From assembly GCF_001652915.1 (NCBI RefSeq), contig NZ_BBQI01000099.1:1-64000 (forward strand): DNA of 64,000 nt, in the 5' to 3' direction. This DNA comes from Cupriavidus sp. D384 (GTDB lineage: Bacteria > Pseudomonadota > Gammaproteobacteria > Burkholderiales > Burkholderiaceae). Made by a program: the position numbers and the translations under genes. Under the pieces are notes generated by a model. It did no database searches and was not told the origin of the DNA. It saw only the letters and a list, made by a program, of their open reading frames with translations. Shown piece after piece: positions 51,134-59,800 of the stretch (position 1 is its first letter; each line of letters begins with the position of its first letter).

Positions 51134-53368
51134 ATGACGATCGATGCCGAACCCTCCCTGCTACGCCCGGGCCACAATTGCTGGCGCGTGGCCCCCTGCA
51201 CGCGACTGGCCATGCTTGTCGATGGCGATGCGTACTTCCCGGCGCTGCGCCAGGCACTGACGCGCGCAGAGCACAGCATCTTTATCCTCGGCTGGGACAT
51301 CGACAGCCGCATGCGGCTGCAGCCGGACAACCCGGACGACCCAACGCCATCCGACGGCCTGCCCGCCGAACTGCGCGACTTCCTCAATGCCCTGTGCCGC
51401 CGCCGAAGGGGCCTGCGCGTCTACGTGCTGAGCTGGGACTACGCGATGGTGTTCGCGCTGGAGCGCGAATTCCTGCCGGCCGCCAAAGAGCACTGGCAAA
51501 CGCACCGGCGACTGTCTTTCTGCCTGGACGGCAACCATCCGGTGGGCGCCTCGCATCACCAGAAGGTGGTGGTCGTCGATCATCGGCTGGCGTTTGTGGG
51601 CGGACTGGACCTGACCATCCGGCGCTGGGATACCCGCCACCACCTGCCCGACGATCCGCGCCGCGTGGACCCGGATGGCAAGCCCTATGCGCCCTTTCAC
51701 GACGTGCAGTGCATGGTGGACGGCGCGGCCGCCCAGGCGCTGGGCGAACTGGCCGCCGAGCGATGGCTGCGTGCGACCGGCCGGCATCCGCGCGTGCCGA
51801 CTGCGGCCAGTGTATCGGCCTCCACCGACCCATGGCCCGAACAGATCGCGCCCGATATCACCAACGTGCCGGTGGGCATCAGCCGCACCTTTCCCGCGCG
51901 CGACGACGAACCGGGCATCGGCGAGATCCGCACGCTGTACACCGATGCGATTGCCGCCGCCCGCGACAGCATCTATCTCGAAAACCAGTACTTCAGTTCC
52001 GGGCTGATCGCCGACGCGTTTGCCGGCCGGTTGCGCGAGCCCGACGGGCCCGATATCGCACTGGTGTCGCGCCGAACCGAAAGCGGCTGGCTCGAAGAAG
52101 CCAGCATGGGCGTGCTGCGCGCGCGCCTGTATCGTGGGCTGCGCCAGGCTGACCCGGATGGGCGCTTCCAGTTGTATTGTCCGCACATACCGGGGCTGGG
52201 CGATGCCTGCGTCAACGTGCATAGCAAGGTCATGGCCGTGGACGACCGCCTGCTGACCATCGGCTCCGCCAACTTGAGCAACCGGTCTTTCGGGCTCGAT
52301 ACCGAGTGCAACCTGGTGATCGAATCCCGGGGCGACCCACGCGCTGCCGCAGCCATCCGCGCCATGCGCGACCGCCTGCTGTGCGAACACCTGGCCGTGA
52401 CGCCTGCAGCGCTGCACCAGGCCATGTCCGCGCACCCGCGTCTGAACGCCGCGCTGGCTGCGCTGCATCGGCCCGATGGGCGCACGCTGCAGCCGTTTGC
52501 GCCGGCCGTGCCCGACGACTTGGATGCCGCGCTGCCCGATGCCACCCTGCTCGATCCGATGGAACCCATCGACGCCGAACAGGTGATGACCGAATTCGTC
52601 AGCCACGAGGCCCGCCCTCATGTCGCCAGCCGCGTGGCGCTGCTGGTGGCCTTCGTGCTGGTGCTGGCCGGCGTGGTCTTTGCCTGGCGCTATACGCCGC
52701 TGCGCGAATGGGCCGACTTCCGGCATGTGCTGGCGCTGATGCACCGCGTGGACGACATGCCGCTGGCGCCGCTGGCGATGATGGGCGCATTCGTGGCTGG
52801 CGGGCTGGCGCTGTTCCCGGTCACCGTGCTGATCGTGGTGACCGTGGTGGTATTCGGCCCCCTGCACGGAGGCGCGATCGCGCTGGCGGGCACCGTACTG
52901 AGCACGGCGGCCGGCTACACCGTGGGACGCCTGCTGGGACGCAACGCCGTGCAGCGTTTTGGCGGCAGGCGCCTGAATCGCCTGAGCCAGCAGGTAAGCC
53001 AGCACGGGCTGCTGGCCATGGTGGTGCTGCGGCTGGTGCCCGTGGCGCCGTTTACGCTGGTCAACCTGGTGGTGGGCGCGTCGCGCATCCGCTTGCGCGA
53101 TTGCCTGCTGGGCACGGCCATCGGCATGTCGCCGGGCATCATCGTCTCTGCGTCGCTGGTGGATCGCATCGCCGCCTTCGCCCGCAATCCCGACCCCATG
53201 ACGTTTGCGCTGCTTGCGCTTGTACTGCTGATTCCCGCCGCACTATGGTGGGTGTTGCGGCGCCGGCGCCAGCGGCGCGGCCGGGCGGCGCATGGGCATG
53301 GGCGTGCTGGCGCCGGTTCGCAATCGCCGCATTGCTGCCGTCCGCCGTCAGGCGAGGGAGCCCGATGA
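51134..53368 (+). CDS. Phospholipase D-like (cardiolipin synthase type) protein fused to VTT membrane domain
   Basis: A 744-residue two-part protein. The first part has both HKD motifs of the phospholipase D family: H142-K144-D149 in SHHQKVVVVDH and H363-K365 in NVHSKVMAVDD, followed by IGSANLSNRS. From about residue 495 a VTT/SNARE-associated (DedA-like) domain with about six helices follows (GALFPVT-type motif LALFPVTVLIVVT, RLVPVAPFTLVN). It may make or remodel phospholipids and move them between leaflets. Its stop overlaps the start of an EEP-family gene, a pairing that recalls E. coli ybhP-clsB. The frame is open above the ATG but the family begins here. Confidence 0.92.
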   Translation: MTIDAEPSLLRPGHNCWRVAPCTRLAMLVDGDAYFPALRQALTRAEHSIFILGWDIDSRMRLQPDNPDDPTPSDGLPAELRDFLNALCRRRRGLRVYVLSWDYAMVFALEREFLPAAKEHWQTHRRLSFCLDGNHPVGASHHQKVVVVDHRLAFVGGLDLTIRRWDTRHHLPDDPRRVDPDGKPYAPFHDVQCMVDGAAAQALGELAAERWLRATGRHPRVPTAASVSASTDPWPEQIAPDITNVPVGISRTFPARDDEPGIGEIRTLYTDAIAAARDSIYLENQYFSSGLIADAFAGRLREPDGPDIALVSRRTESGWLEEASMGVLRARLYRGLRQADPDGRFQLYCPHIPGLGDACVNVHSKVMAVDDRLLTIGSANLSNRSFGLDTECNLVIESRGDPRAAAAIRAMRDRLLCEHLAVTPAALHQAMSAHPRLNAALAALHRPDGRTLQPFAPAVPDDLDAALPDATLLDPMEPIDAEQVMTEFVSHEARPHVASRVALLVAFVLVLAGVVFAWRYTPLREWADFRHVLALMHRVDDMPLAPLAMMGAFVAGGLALFPVTVLIVVTVVVFGPLHGGAIALAGTVLSTAAGYTVGRLLGRNAVQRFGGRRLNRLSQQVSQHGLLAMVVLRLVPVAPFTLVNLVVGASRIRLRDCLLGTAIGMSPGIIVSASLVDRIAAFARNPDPMTFALLALVLLIPAALWWVLRRRRQRRGRAAHGHGRAGAGSQSPHCCRPPSGEGAR

Positions 53369-54117
53369 CTGCCCGCGATCCAGACCACGCGCCGCCAGCC
53401 GCGCTGCAGGCCGATATCGCGGTGGCAAGCTACAACATCCATGGCGGCGTTGGCACCGACGGGCACTTCGTGCCCAAGCGCATCTGCGAGGTCATCCACG
53501 AACTGCGGGCCGACATGATCGCCCTGCAGGAAGTGGAGACGCGTGGCACGGGCTTCGACATGCTGCGCTTCCTGTCCCAGCACACCGGCCTGCACGCGAT
53601 TCCCGGGCCGACGCTGGTGCGCGACGATGGCGACTACGGCAACGCGCTGCTGACGCGCTATGCGCCGATGCGGGTGCGCCAGATCGACCTGAGCGTAAAG
53701 GGGTGCGAACCGCGTGGCGCCATCGACGCACTGCTGGAATGCAATGCCATCGGGTCCGGCACGTTCCTGCTGCGCGTGATCGCCACGCACCTGGGCCTGC
53801 GGCCCGGCGAACGCCGCTGGCAGGTACGGCGCCTGCTGACCGCGCTGGCCGAGGCCCCGGCGCAGCCGACCATCCTGCTTGGCGACGTCAACGAGTGGTT
53901 CCTGTGGGGGCGCCCGCTGCGCTGGCTGCACGCGTACTTCGAGCGCACGCCGCATGTGTCGACATTTCCGTCGCGGCTGCCGTTCCTGGCGCTGGATCGC
54001 ATCTGGACCTCGCCACGCGCGCACCTGGTGGCGGTGTCCAGCCATCGCACGCCGCTGGCGCGGCTGGCGTCCGATCACCTGCCGCTGCTGGCGCAGATGC
54101 GGCTCACTTCAGGATAG
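53365..54117 (+). CDS. Endonuclease/exonuclease/phosphatase-family protein (YbhP-like)
   Basis: A 250-residue metal-dependent phosphodiesterase fold: VASYNIHGGVG, the catalytic glutamate in IALQEVETRG, LLGDVNEW and the closing SDHLPLLA are all present. There is no signal peptide. The ATG overlaps the stop of the phospholipase D/VTT gene (ATGA), and GGGAG precedes it. E. coli has an equivalent pair (ybhP beside clsB), so a lipid-linked phosphodiester substrate is likelier than DNA; inference. Confidence 0.9.
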   Translation: MTARDPDHAPPAALQADIAVASYNIHGGVGTDGHFVPKRICEVIHELRADMIALQEVETRGTGFDMLRFLSQHTGLHAIPGPTLVRDDGDYGNALLTRYAPMRVRQIDLSVKGCEPRGAIDALLECNAIGSGTFLLRVIATHLGLRPGERRWQVRRLLTALAEAPAQPTILLGDVNEWFLWGRPLRWLHAYFERTPHVSTFPSRLPFLALDRIWTSPRAHLVAVSSHRTPLARLASDHLPLLAQMRLTSG

Positions 54118-54169
54118 CAACCGTTGCAGTATGATCGCCCGTGCTCATACAACACCAAGGGAGACAACG

Positions 54170-55282
54170 ATGCACGAGAAGGCAGCAACGGCCATGAAGA
54201 TGCTGGCCGCCACGGCGGCGCTGGGATGGAGCCTGGCCTACGCACAACCCGCGCAACCCACGCAACCCACGCAGCCGCTGCAGGCGAAAGAAGGCGATGT
54301 GGAAGTGCGCGACTTCCGCTTCCAGAACGGCCAGACGCTGCCGGCCGTGAAGCTGCACTACGCCACACTGGGCACGCCCACGCGCGGGGCCGACGGCAAG
54401 GTCAACAATGCGGTACTGCTGCTGCACGGCACCACCGGCACCGGGCGCGCCTTCCTGACGCCGCTGATGCAGAAGGAACTGTTCGCGCCGGGCCAGCCGC
54501 TGGACGCGTCGCGCTACTACATCATCATGCCGGACGGCCTGGGCCGTGGCGGATCGAGCAAACCCAGCGACGGCCAGCGCACCGGTTTTCCGCGCTATGG
54601 CTACACCGACGTGGTGGAAGGCCACTACCGGCTGCTGACCGAAGGCCTGAAGGTTGACCACCTGCGGCTGGTGCTGGGCACGTCGATGGGCGGCATGCAG
54701 ACCTGGATCTGGGGCGAGCGCCATCCCGACATGATGGACGCGCTGATGCCCGTTGCCAGCCAGCCCGTCGCCATGTCCGGCCGCAACTGGCTGTGGCGCC
54801 GCACGCTGATCGAGGCCATCCGCAACGACCCCGACTGGAACGGCGGCAACTACACCCGCCAGCCCACCCGCTGGACCACCGCGGTGCCGGTCTTCGCACT
54901 GATGACGCAAAGCGCCGCCACGCTGCAGAAGGCCGCGCCCACCCGCGACCAGGTGAACCAGTACTTCGACAAGGCTGTGGCCGATAGCCGCAGCTTCGAT
55001 GCCAACGACTACCTGTACTGGTTCGAGTCGTCATGGGACTACAACCCCGAGCCCGACCTGGGCAAGATCCGCGCGCCGCTGTACGCCGTGAACTTTGCCG
55101 ACGACATGATCAACGCGGTGGACCTTGGCGTCATGCAGCGCACCGTGCCCAGGGTGCCGCGCGGCCGCTTCGTCGAGATGCCAGAAAGTGAACATACGTT
55201 CGGCCACCAGACGCTGCAGCACCCCGAGGTATGGAAGCCTTACCTGGTGGAACTGCTGCAGGGATTACCCGCAGCGAAGTAA
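54170..55282 (+). CDS. Secreted MetX-like alpha/beta hydrolase
   Basis: A 370-residue protein related to homoserine O-acetyltransferase. An N-terminal signal peptide (MKMLAATAALGWSLAYAQ) is followed by a short QP-rich stretch encoded by tandem CAACCCACG repeats at about 54247-54273. The catalytic set is S172 in LGTSMGGMQ, Asp in FADDMIN and His in ESEHTFGHQ. As an exported protein it cannot be the methionine-pathway enzyme; it is probably an esterase. AAGGGAG before the ATG supports the start. Confidence 0.9.
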   Translation: MHEKAATAMKMLAATAALGWSLAYAQPAQPTQPTQPLQAKEGDVEVRDFRFQNGQTLPAVKLHYATLGTPTRGADGKVNNAVLLLHGTTGTGRAFLTPLMQKELFAPGQPLDASRYYIIMPDGLGRGGSSKPSDGQRTGFPRYGYTDVVEGHYRLLTEGLKVDHLRLVLGTSMGGMQTWIWGERHPDMMDALMPVASQPVAMSGRNWLWRRTLIEAIRNDPDWNGGNYTRQPTRWTTAVPVFALMTQSAATLQKAAPTRDQVNQYFDKAVADSRSFDANDYLYWFESSWDYNPEPDLGKIRAPLYAVNFADDMINAVDLGVMQRTVPRVPRGRFVEMPESEHTFGHQTLQHPEVWKPYLVELLQGLPAAK

Positions 55283-55326
55283 CGGGGCAACGCAGCGGAC
55301 GAACAGAAGTCACCCGCTGCACTGCA

Positions 55327-55359
55327 ATGCCGGCACGCGCGTCAGGGCGCGTCCGGCAT
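55327..55359 (+). terminator. Hairpin after the MetX-like gene
   Basis: ATGCCGG-CA-CGCGC pairs with GCGCG-T-CCGGCAT around a six-base loop, 45 bases after the stop. It lacks a T-run. The rest of the 301-base gap to the next gene holds a TATACT -10-like box at 55439 and nothing else I can name. Confidence 0.45.
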
Positions 55360-55583
55360 GGCGTGCATCCGTTGCCGCAGGGCCGCAATACGGGTATTTC
55401 GCTAGGCAGGCGCGCTAGATTGGGGCCATGCCGGTGCCTATACTGACTTGCACACCGTGCATGTCATGGAGCGTGGACGTGTGCTTCCGATAATTACGGG
55501 CGGGTGAATGGTGGCCCCGGGAGGACGCCGCCGAAGGTCATGTCGATACGGCCTGCCCATGAACAGGAAAAGTGGAGATGGGC

Positions 55584-56003
55584 ATGCCCAGCGAACAGTT
55601 CCTTGCAACCCAGGAAACCCGCCGCTCGGGGCTGCGTGCCTTGCGGGCGGCATTGCTCCAGGTCCACAAGGAGGTCATCGGCTATGACCGCGGCCAGTAT
55701 GAAAGATTGCATGGCCCGATTCCCGCAGGACAGTTCGTGCAGCTGGTGACGGAAGAATCGTTCTTCCGCTGGCTCGATCCGTTGTCGCGCCTGATCATCG
55801 AGATCGATGAGGAACTCGACGGCGACGAGCACCATGACGAAACGTGCCGCGCCGTGGCGGGCGCCACGCAGAAGCTGTTCAGCGAGCACGGCGACCAGGC
55901 ATTCCGCCGGCGCTACCAGGAAGCCCTGCAGGACGAGGCTTCCGTCACGGTGGCACACGGGCGGCTGATGTCTGTGATCGGCCAGTTGCGCCAGTTGCCA
56001 TAA
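55584..56003 (+). CDS. Conserved hypothetical helical protein
   Basis: A 139-residue soluble protein I cannot name. It is mostly helical: RRSGLRALRAALLQVHKEVI, then YERLHGPIPAGQFVQL, FFRWLDPLSRLIIEIDEEL and an acidic DGDEHHDET stretch. The start at 55584 follows GGAG by six bases; ATG at 55578 and GTG at 55572 are in frame. The composition and length suggest a real gene. It faces the Gly/Tyr-rich lipoprotein gene tail to tail. Confidence 0.75.
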   Translation: MPSEQFLATQETRRSGLRALRAALLQVHKEVIGYDRGQYERLHGPIPAGQFVQLVTEESFFRWLDPLSRLIIEIDEELDGDEHHDETCRAVAGATQKLFSEHGDQAFRRRYQEALQDEASVTVAHGRLMSVIGQLRQLP

Positions 56004-56056
56004 CTTCACGCATTGCCCCACGCGTTGCCCCGCACATTGCCCGGACGGGCCGCCAG

Positions 56057-56596
56057 CTAGCGGCCCCTGCCGCCACCGCGGTAGCCACCCCGGTAACCGC
56101 CGCCATACCCGCCCCTGTATCCGCCGCCGTAGCCTCCGCCGTAGCCGTGGTATCCACCGTAGTAGCCACCGCGGTATCCACCGTGGTAGCCGCCGTGGTA
56201 GCCATACCCGCCACGGTAGCCATAGCCCCTGTATCCGTAGTAACCCCGATATCCGCAGCAGCCATAGCCGAACCAGACGCTGCCATACACGGGCCAGCCC
56301 GCGTAGCCATATGGATATCCGTAGGGATAGCCGGCGTAATAGCCCCCGTAGCCTCCGTAATAGTTGCCGTAGTAATACGGATAGGCGGGGTACCCGCTGT
56401 AGAACGTGCCGTAGGCGTTGACCGGATAGCTGCCCGAATCGCCCGTGCCGGAATAGCTGCTGTAGCTGCCGGCATAGCTGCCGTAGCCGCCATAGCCGCC
56501 ATAGGCCGGGTCATAGCCCGGATAGGCCACGCACCCACCCAGCACCAGGGCAACTCCAGCCACGATTCCCGCCAGCTTGCCGCGTTTGGCAACCAT
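56057..56596 (-). CDS. Glycine/tyrosine-rich lipoprotein
   Basis: A 179-residue protein with a signal peptide and lipobox LGGC (C22), so it should be a lipid-anchored envelope protein. Almost all of the mature part is Gly and Tyr: GYGGYGSYAGSYSSYSG near the start, YPYYYGNYYGGYGGYYAGYP in the middle, a single CC pair and an Arg/His-containing tail of RGGY repeats. Such low-complexity proteins may be adhesive, structural or prone to condensation. Known function: none. Confidence 0.8.
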   Translation of the reverse strand: MVAKRGKLAGIVAGVALVLGGCVAYPGYDPAYGGYGGYGSYAGSYSSYSGTGDSGSYPVNAYGTFYSGYPAYPYYYGNYYGGYGGYYAGYPYGYPYGYAGWPVYGSVWFGYGCCGYRGYYGYRGYGYRGGYGYHGGYHGGYRGGYYGGYHGYGGGYGGGYRGGYGGGYRGGYRGGGRGR

Positions 56597-56703
56597 TTCC
56601 CGTCTCCCGACTGCCCTTCGGGGCGCGCCCGCCTGCGCGTGCGCCCAGCTACTTGATTCTATTGCTTATTCGTCGGCAGACAAGGTTGCCCCGGGCCGGG
56701 CGC

Positions 56704-57447
56704 TCAGGCCCCCGATTGCCCCAGGGCGCCGCCAAAGCGGTAGCGCTTTCCCGGATGCCATAGCACCACCACCGATGCCACCGCGCCGCGCGAGAAGGTG
56801 CGCCGGCGCAGCACCAGCGCGGGCTCGGCGGTCTCGATCAGCAGCATCTCCGCCACATCGGCACCGGGCAGCAGCGCTTCGATCTGGTACTCGGCGCGCT
56901 GCAGCGGCGCCACACGCATCAGGTGTTCGTTCGGTGTGATGGCGCTGAAATCGGCGTCCATGTAGTCCGGCGCCACGGCGGGGTTGACCCAGCGATCCTC
57001 GACCTGGATCGGCGCATCGTTCTCGAAGTGAAGGATGACCGAGTGGAACAGCGTGCTGCGCTCCGCCACGCCGAACTGGCTCGCCAGGCTGCGCGTGGCG
57101 CGTTGCCGTTCCAGCCGGTACAGGCTGCTGCGGTGGCGGTGCCCCCGGGCGCGAATTTCCTCGGCGATGCTGCGGATCTCCACCACCGTGGCCTGGTAGC
57201 GCTGCTCCGCGACGAACGTACCCGCGCCCTTGCGCCGCACCAGGATCTGCTCGGCCTCCAGTTCGTTGAGCGCCCGGTTGACCGTCATGCGCGATACCGC
57301 GAAGGTTTCCGCCAGCCGCAGTTCCGGCGGTATGGCCTCGCCCTCGCGCCATACCCCGGCGGCAATCTGTTCCTGCACGTAGTCCTTGATGCGCTGGAAT
57401 GCCGGCGTGGCCGCATCGCTGGGTCGGACGTTCGGACTGGTTGGCAT
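56704..57447 (-). CDS. GntR-family regulator, HutC subfamily
   Basis: A 247-residue repressor with an N-terminal winged helix (FQRIKDYVQEQIAAGVWREG, MTVNRALNELEAEQILVRRKG) and a C-terminal UTRA effector domain starting near residue 100 (HRHRSSLYRLER, ending LVLRRRTFSRGAVASVVVLW). GGGGAG four bases before the ATG at 57447 fixes the start. Two GTnTAnAC-type sites in the gap to the divergent Bug receptor gene suggest that it controls the 57765-60607 unit. The effector is unknown; this subfamily often senses small amines or histidine derivatives. Confidence 0.92.
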   Translation of the reverse strand: MPTSPNVRPSDAATPAFQRIKDYVQEQIAAGVWREGEAIPPELRLAETFAVSRMTVNRALNELEAEQILVRRKGAGTFVAEQRYQATVVEIRSIAEEIRARGHRHRSSLYRLERQRATRSLASQFGVAERSTLFHSVILHFENDAPIQVEDRWVNPAVAPDYMDADFSAITPNEHLMRVAPLQRAEYQIEALLPGADVAEMLLIETAEPALVLRRRTFSRGAVASVVVLWHPGKRYRFGGALGQSGA

Positions 57448-57641
57448 GAGGCTCCCCTGCGCTCGACACAGGCGTTGGTGAATGGGGTGACGCGACGCGG
57501 GCGGCGTGACCCGCAACAGTGAAATGTGCCGCGCGTCTCACGCACGGCCCGCGCGCTCGCGCACAGCCCCGGTGCCACCGGCACCAGGCGCGTGCGGTTT
57601 CGCATCTTATGAGAAATCCGCTTTCCCATATGCGAAAAGTT

Positions 57642-57649
57642 GTCTATAC
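57642..57649. promoter_or_regulatory. HutC-type operator, site 1
   Basis: GTCTATAC fits the GTnTAnAC pattern of HutC-subfamily operators. It lies within TGTCTATACA, in the gap between the GntR gene and the divergent Bug receptor gene, and repeats 34 bases downstream. Confidence 0.7.
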
Positions 57650-57675
57650 AGTATCAGACAGCTTCGCTACGATCA

Positions 57676-57683
57676 GTCTATAC
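57676..57683. promoter_or_regulatory. HutC-type operator, site 2
   Basis: A second GTCTATAC, 34 bases from the first, with the flank AGTCTATACAAG. It ends 81 bases before the Bug receptor start, a position where bound repressor would cover the promoter. Confidence 0.7.
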
Positions 57684-57764
57684 AAGTCGATCCACAGTAC
57701 AAGGGTCGCGACAGGATCGGCAGGGTCAAAATTGCAATCGAACTGGAAATACGGGGAGTCTCGC

Positions 57765-58784
57765 GTGAACCGTTACGTACTCAGGCCGGCATCGTGGCGG
57801 CTGCCGCTGCTGGCCGTCACCGCCATCCCGGCACTCATCTCCGCGCTCGCGGTCATGCCACGGACAGCGCAGGCACAGCCCGACGACTACCCGACACGCC
57901 CGGTGCGAATCGTGGTGCCGTTCGCCGCTGGCGGCGTGGCCGACGCACTGCCCCGGCTGGTGGGACAGAAGCTGTCCGAGCAATGGGGCAAGCCCGTGCT
58001 GGTGGACAACAAGCCCGGCGCGGCCGGCAACATCGGCATGGAGACCGTCGCCCGTGCCGCGCCTGACGGATATACGCTGGGCCTGGCGCCGGCGGGCAAC
58101 CTGACCGTCAATCCGATCCTGTTCCGCAAGCTCGGCTTCGAGACCCGCGACTTCGTACCCGTGACGATGCTGGCCGCATCGCCCAATGTGCTGGTGGTCA
58201 ACCCATCCGTGCCGGCGCGCTCGCTCAAGGAGCTTGTCACGTATGCGAAAGCCCATCCGGGGCAGTTGAACTTTGCATCGCCGGGCAATGGCAGCGGCGC
58301 GCATCTGGCTGGCGAACTGCTCAACCTCGAAGCGGGCGTGAAGACCGTCCACGTGCCCTACAACGGCATGGCGACGGCGCTGAACGACGTGCTGGGCGGA
58401 CAGGTGCAGATGATGTTCGGCGGCATATCCACCGTCCTCCAGCATGTACGCACCGGCAAGCTTGTGGCCCTGGCCGTAGCGGGCCCACACCGGCTGCCGC
58501 AGTTGCCCAACGTGCCGACCGTGGCGGAATCGGGCTATCCGGGCTTTGACGTGACGTCCTGGTACGGCCTGGTGGCCCCCAAGGGCACGCCCGACAGCGT
58601 GGTCCGCAAATGGCAGAAGGATGTCGCCGCCGTGCTGCGCGACCCCGACGTGAAGCAGAAGCTGGACGGCCTGGGGCTGGAACCCGTGGGCAGCACCAGC
58701 CAGGCCTTCGGCGAGACCATCGCCACCGAAACCACGAAATGGCGCGCCATCGTCCATCGCGCGAACATTCCCCCGCTGCAGTAA
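57765..58784 (+). CDS. Bug/TctC-family periplasmic receptor, second copy
   Basis: A 339-residue solute receptor with a signal peptide of about 42 residues (ends TAQAQPDDYP) and the family pattern PVRIVVPFAAGGVADALPRL, VDNKPGAAGNIGME and ARAAPDGYTLGL. The start is GTG at 57765, preceded by GGGGAG; the frame is open above. TctA/TctB partners are absent. It is followed by an ornithine cyclodeaminase-family gene ten bases after its stop, so the ligand may be an amino acid or imino acid. Confidence 0.93.
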   Translation: MNRYVLRPASWRLPLLAVTAIPALISALAVMPRTAQAQPDDYPTRPVRIVVPFAAGGVADALPRLVGQKLSEQWGKPVLVDNKPGAAGNIGMETVARAAPDGYTLGLAPAGNLTVNPILFRKLGFETRDFVPVTMLAASPNVLVVNPSVPARSLKELVTYAKAHPGQLNFASPGNGSGAHLAGELLNLEAGVKTVHVPYNGMATALNDVLGGQVQMMFGGISTVLQHVRTGKLVALAVAGPHRLPQLPNVPTVAESGYPGFDVTSWYGLVAPKGTPDSVVRKWQKDVAAVLRDPDVKQKLDGLGLEPVGSTSQAFGETIATETTKWRAIVHRANIPPLQ

Positions 58785-58794
58785 GGAGACCCCC

Positions 58795-59799
58795 GTGAAC
58801 GAGTTGTACCTGACCTACCTGAACGGCCCCGACGTGGCCGAACTGGCGCTGACCGACGCCGAGATCCTTGCCGCAGTGGAGGCCGCGCTGGCCGCGCAGG
58901 GCCGTGGCGAGACAGTGATCGAGCCGCGCGTGCATCTGGTACCGGAATCGTCGGACAAGGGGCACTTCAACGTGCTGCGCGGCTTTATCAAACCGCTGCA
59001 CGTGGCGGGCGTGAAGGTCGTCTCCGACTACGTCGACAACTACAGGCAGGGGCTGCCGTCCGAGATGGCCCTGCTGAACCTGTTCGATCCCGACAATGGC
59101 ACCCCGCTGGCCGTGATCGACGCCACCGCCATCACCGACATGCGCACCGGTGCCGTGACCGCGCTGGGCGCCAGGCACCTTGCGCGCAAGGACAGCAAGG
59201 TGCTGGGCCACATTGGCGCACGGGGCACGTCGTACTGGAACGTGCGGCTGCTTGATTCGCTGTTCGACTTCGACGAGATCCGCGTGCATTCGCGCCGGCC
59301 CGAAAGCCGCGATGCCTTTGCCGCCCGGCTGACGCGCGACCTGGGCAAGCCGGTGATCGTGACCGATGACTGGGAATCTTGCGTGCGCGACGCCGATATC
59401 GTGGTGGAAGCCTCGCGGCTGCCCGAGCCCACGCCGATGCTGCTGACCGAATGGATCAAGCCGGGCGCGCTGGTGATTCCCTACGGCACCATGAGCGCGG
59501 TGGAACTGTCGCTGACCGACATCATGAGCAAGATGGTGGTGGACGACTGGGGCCAGTGCCGCAAGGGCCTGCCATTCGGCGCGCTGCGCCAGCACGTGGA
59601 CAGCGGCCGGCTGAACGAGGAAAACCTGCACGCCGAACTGGGCCAGATCGTGGCCGGCCTGAAGCCGGGCCGCGAGCGCGACGACGAGACGATCCTGTTC
59701 TGGCATCGCGGCCTGTCCACCACCGACATCGCACTCGGCCATGCCATGCTGACCAAGGCCCGCGCCATGGGCCTGGGGCAGACGCTGCGCTTTGCCTGA
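58795..59799 (+). CDS. Ornithine cyclodeaminase/mu-crystallin family protein
   Basis: A 334-residue NAD(P)-binding protein: PRVHLVPE with the substrate arginine, VIDATAITDMRTGAVTALGA, and the Rossmann glycine motif HIGARGTSYWN. Members include ornithine cyclodeaminase, ketimine reductases and N-alkyl amino acid enzymes; which one is not readable. The start is GTG with AAGGAGA seven bases upstream. It is the middle gene of a receptor, dehydrogenase, PhnD-like unit under HutC-type control. Confidence 0.9.
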   Translation: MNELYLTYLNGPDVAELALTDAEILAAVEAALAAQGRGETVIEPRVHLVPESSDKGHFNVLRGFIKPLHVAGVKVVSDYVDNYRQGLPSEMALLNLFDPDNGTPLAVIDATAITDMRTGAVTALGARHLARKDSKVLGHIGARGTSYWNVRLLDSLFDFDEIRVHSRRPESRDAFAARLTRDLGKPVIVTDDWESCVRDADIVVEASRLPEPTPMLLTEWIKPGALVIPYGTMSAVELSLTDIMSKMVVDDWGQCRKGLPFGALRQHVDSGRLNEENLHAELGQIVAGLKPGRERDDETILFWHRGLSTTDIALGHAMLTKARAMGLGQTLRFA

Positions 59800-59800
59800 G

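Noticed and set aside
54247..54273. CAACCCACG tandem repeats considered as a CRISPR-like or phase-variable tract
   Set aside because: Only about three 9-base units, inside a coding QP stretch, so changes would stay in frame.
55844..56656. A repetitive Val/Ala-rich open frame on the plus strand
   Set aside because: It is the reverse reading of the Gly/Tyr codons of the lipoprotein at 56057-56596. The lipobox and signal peptide exist only on the minus strand.
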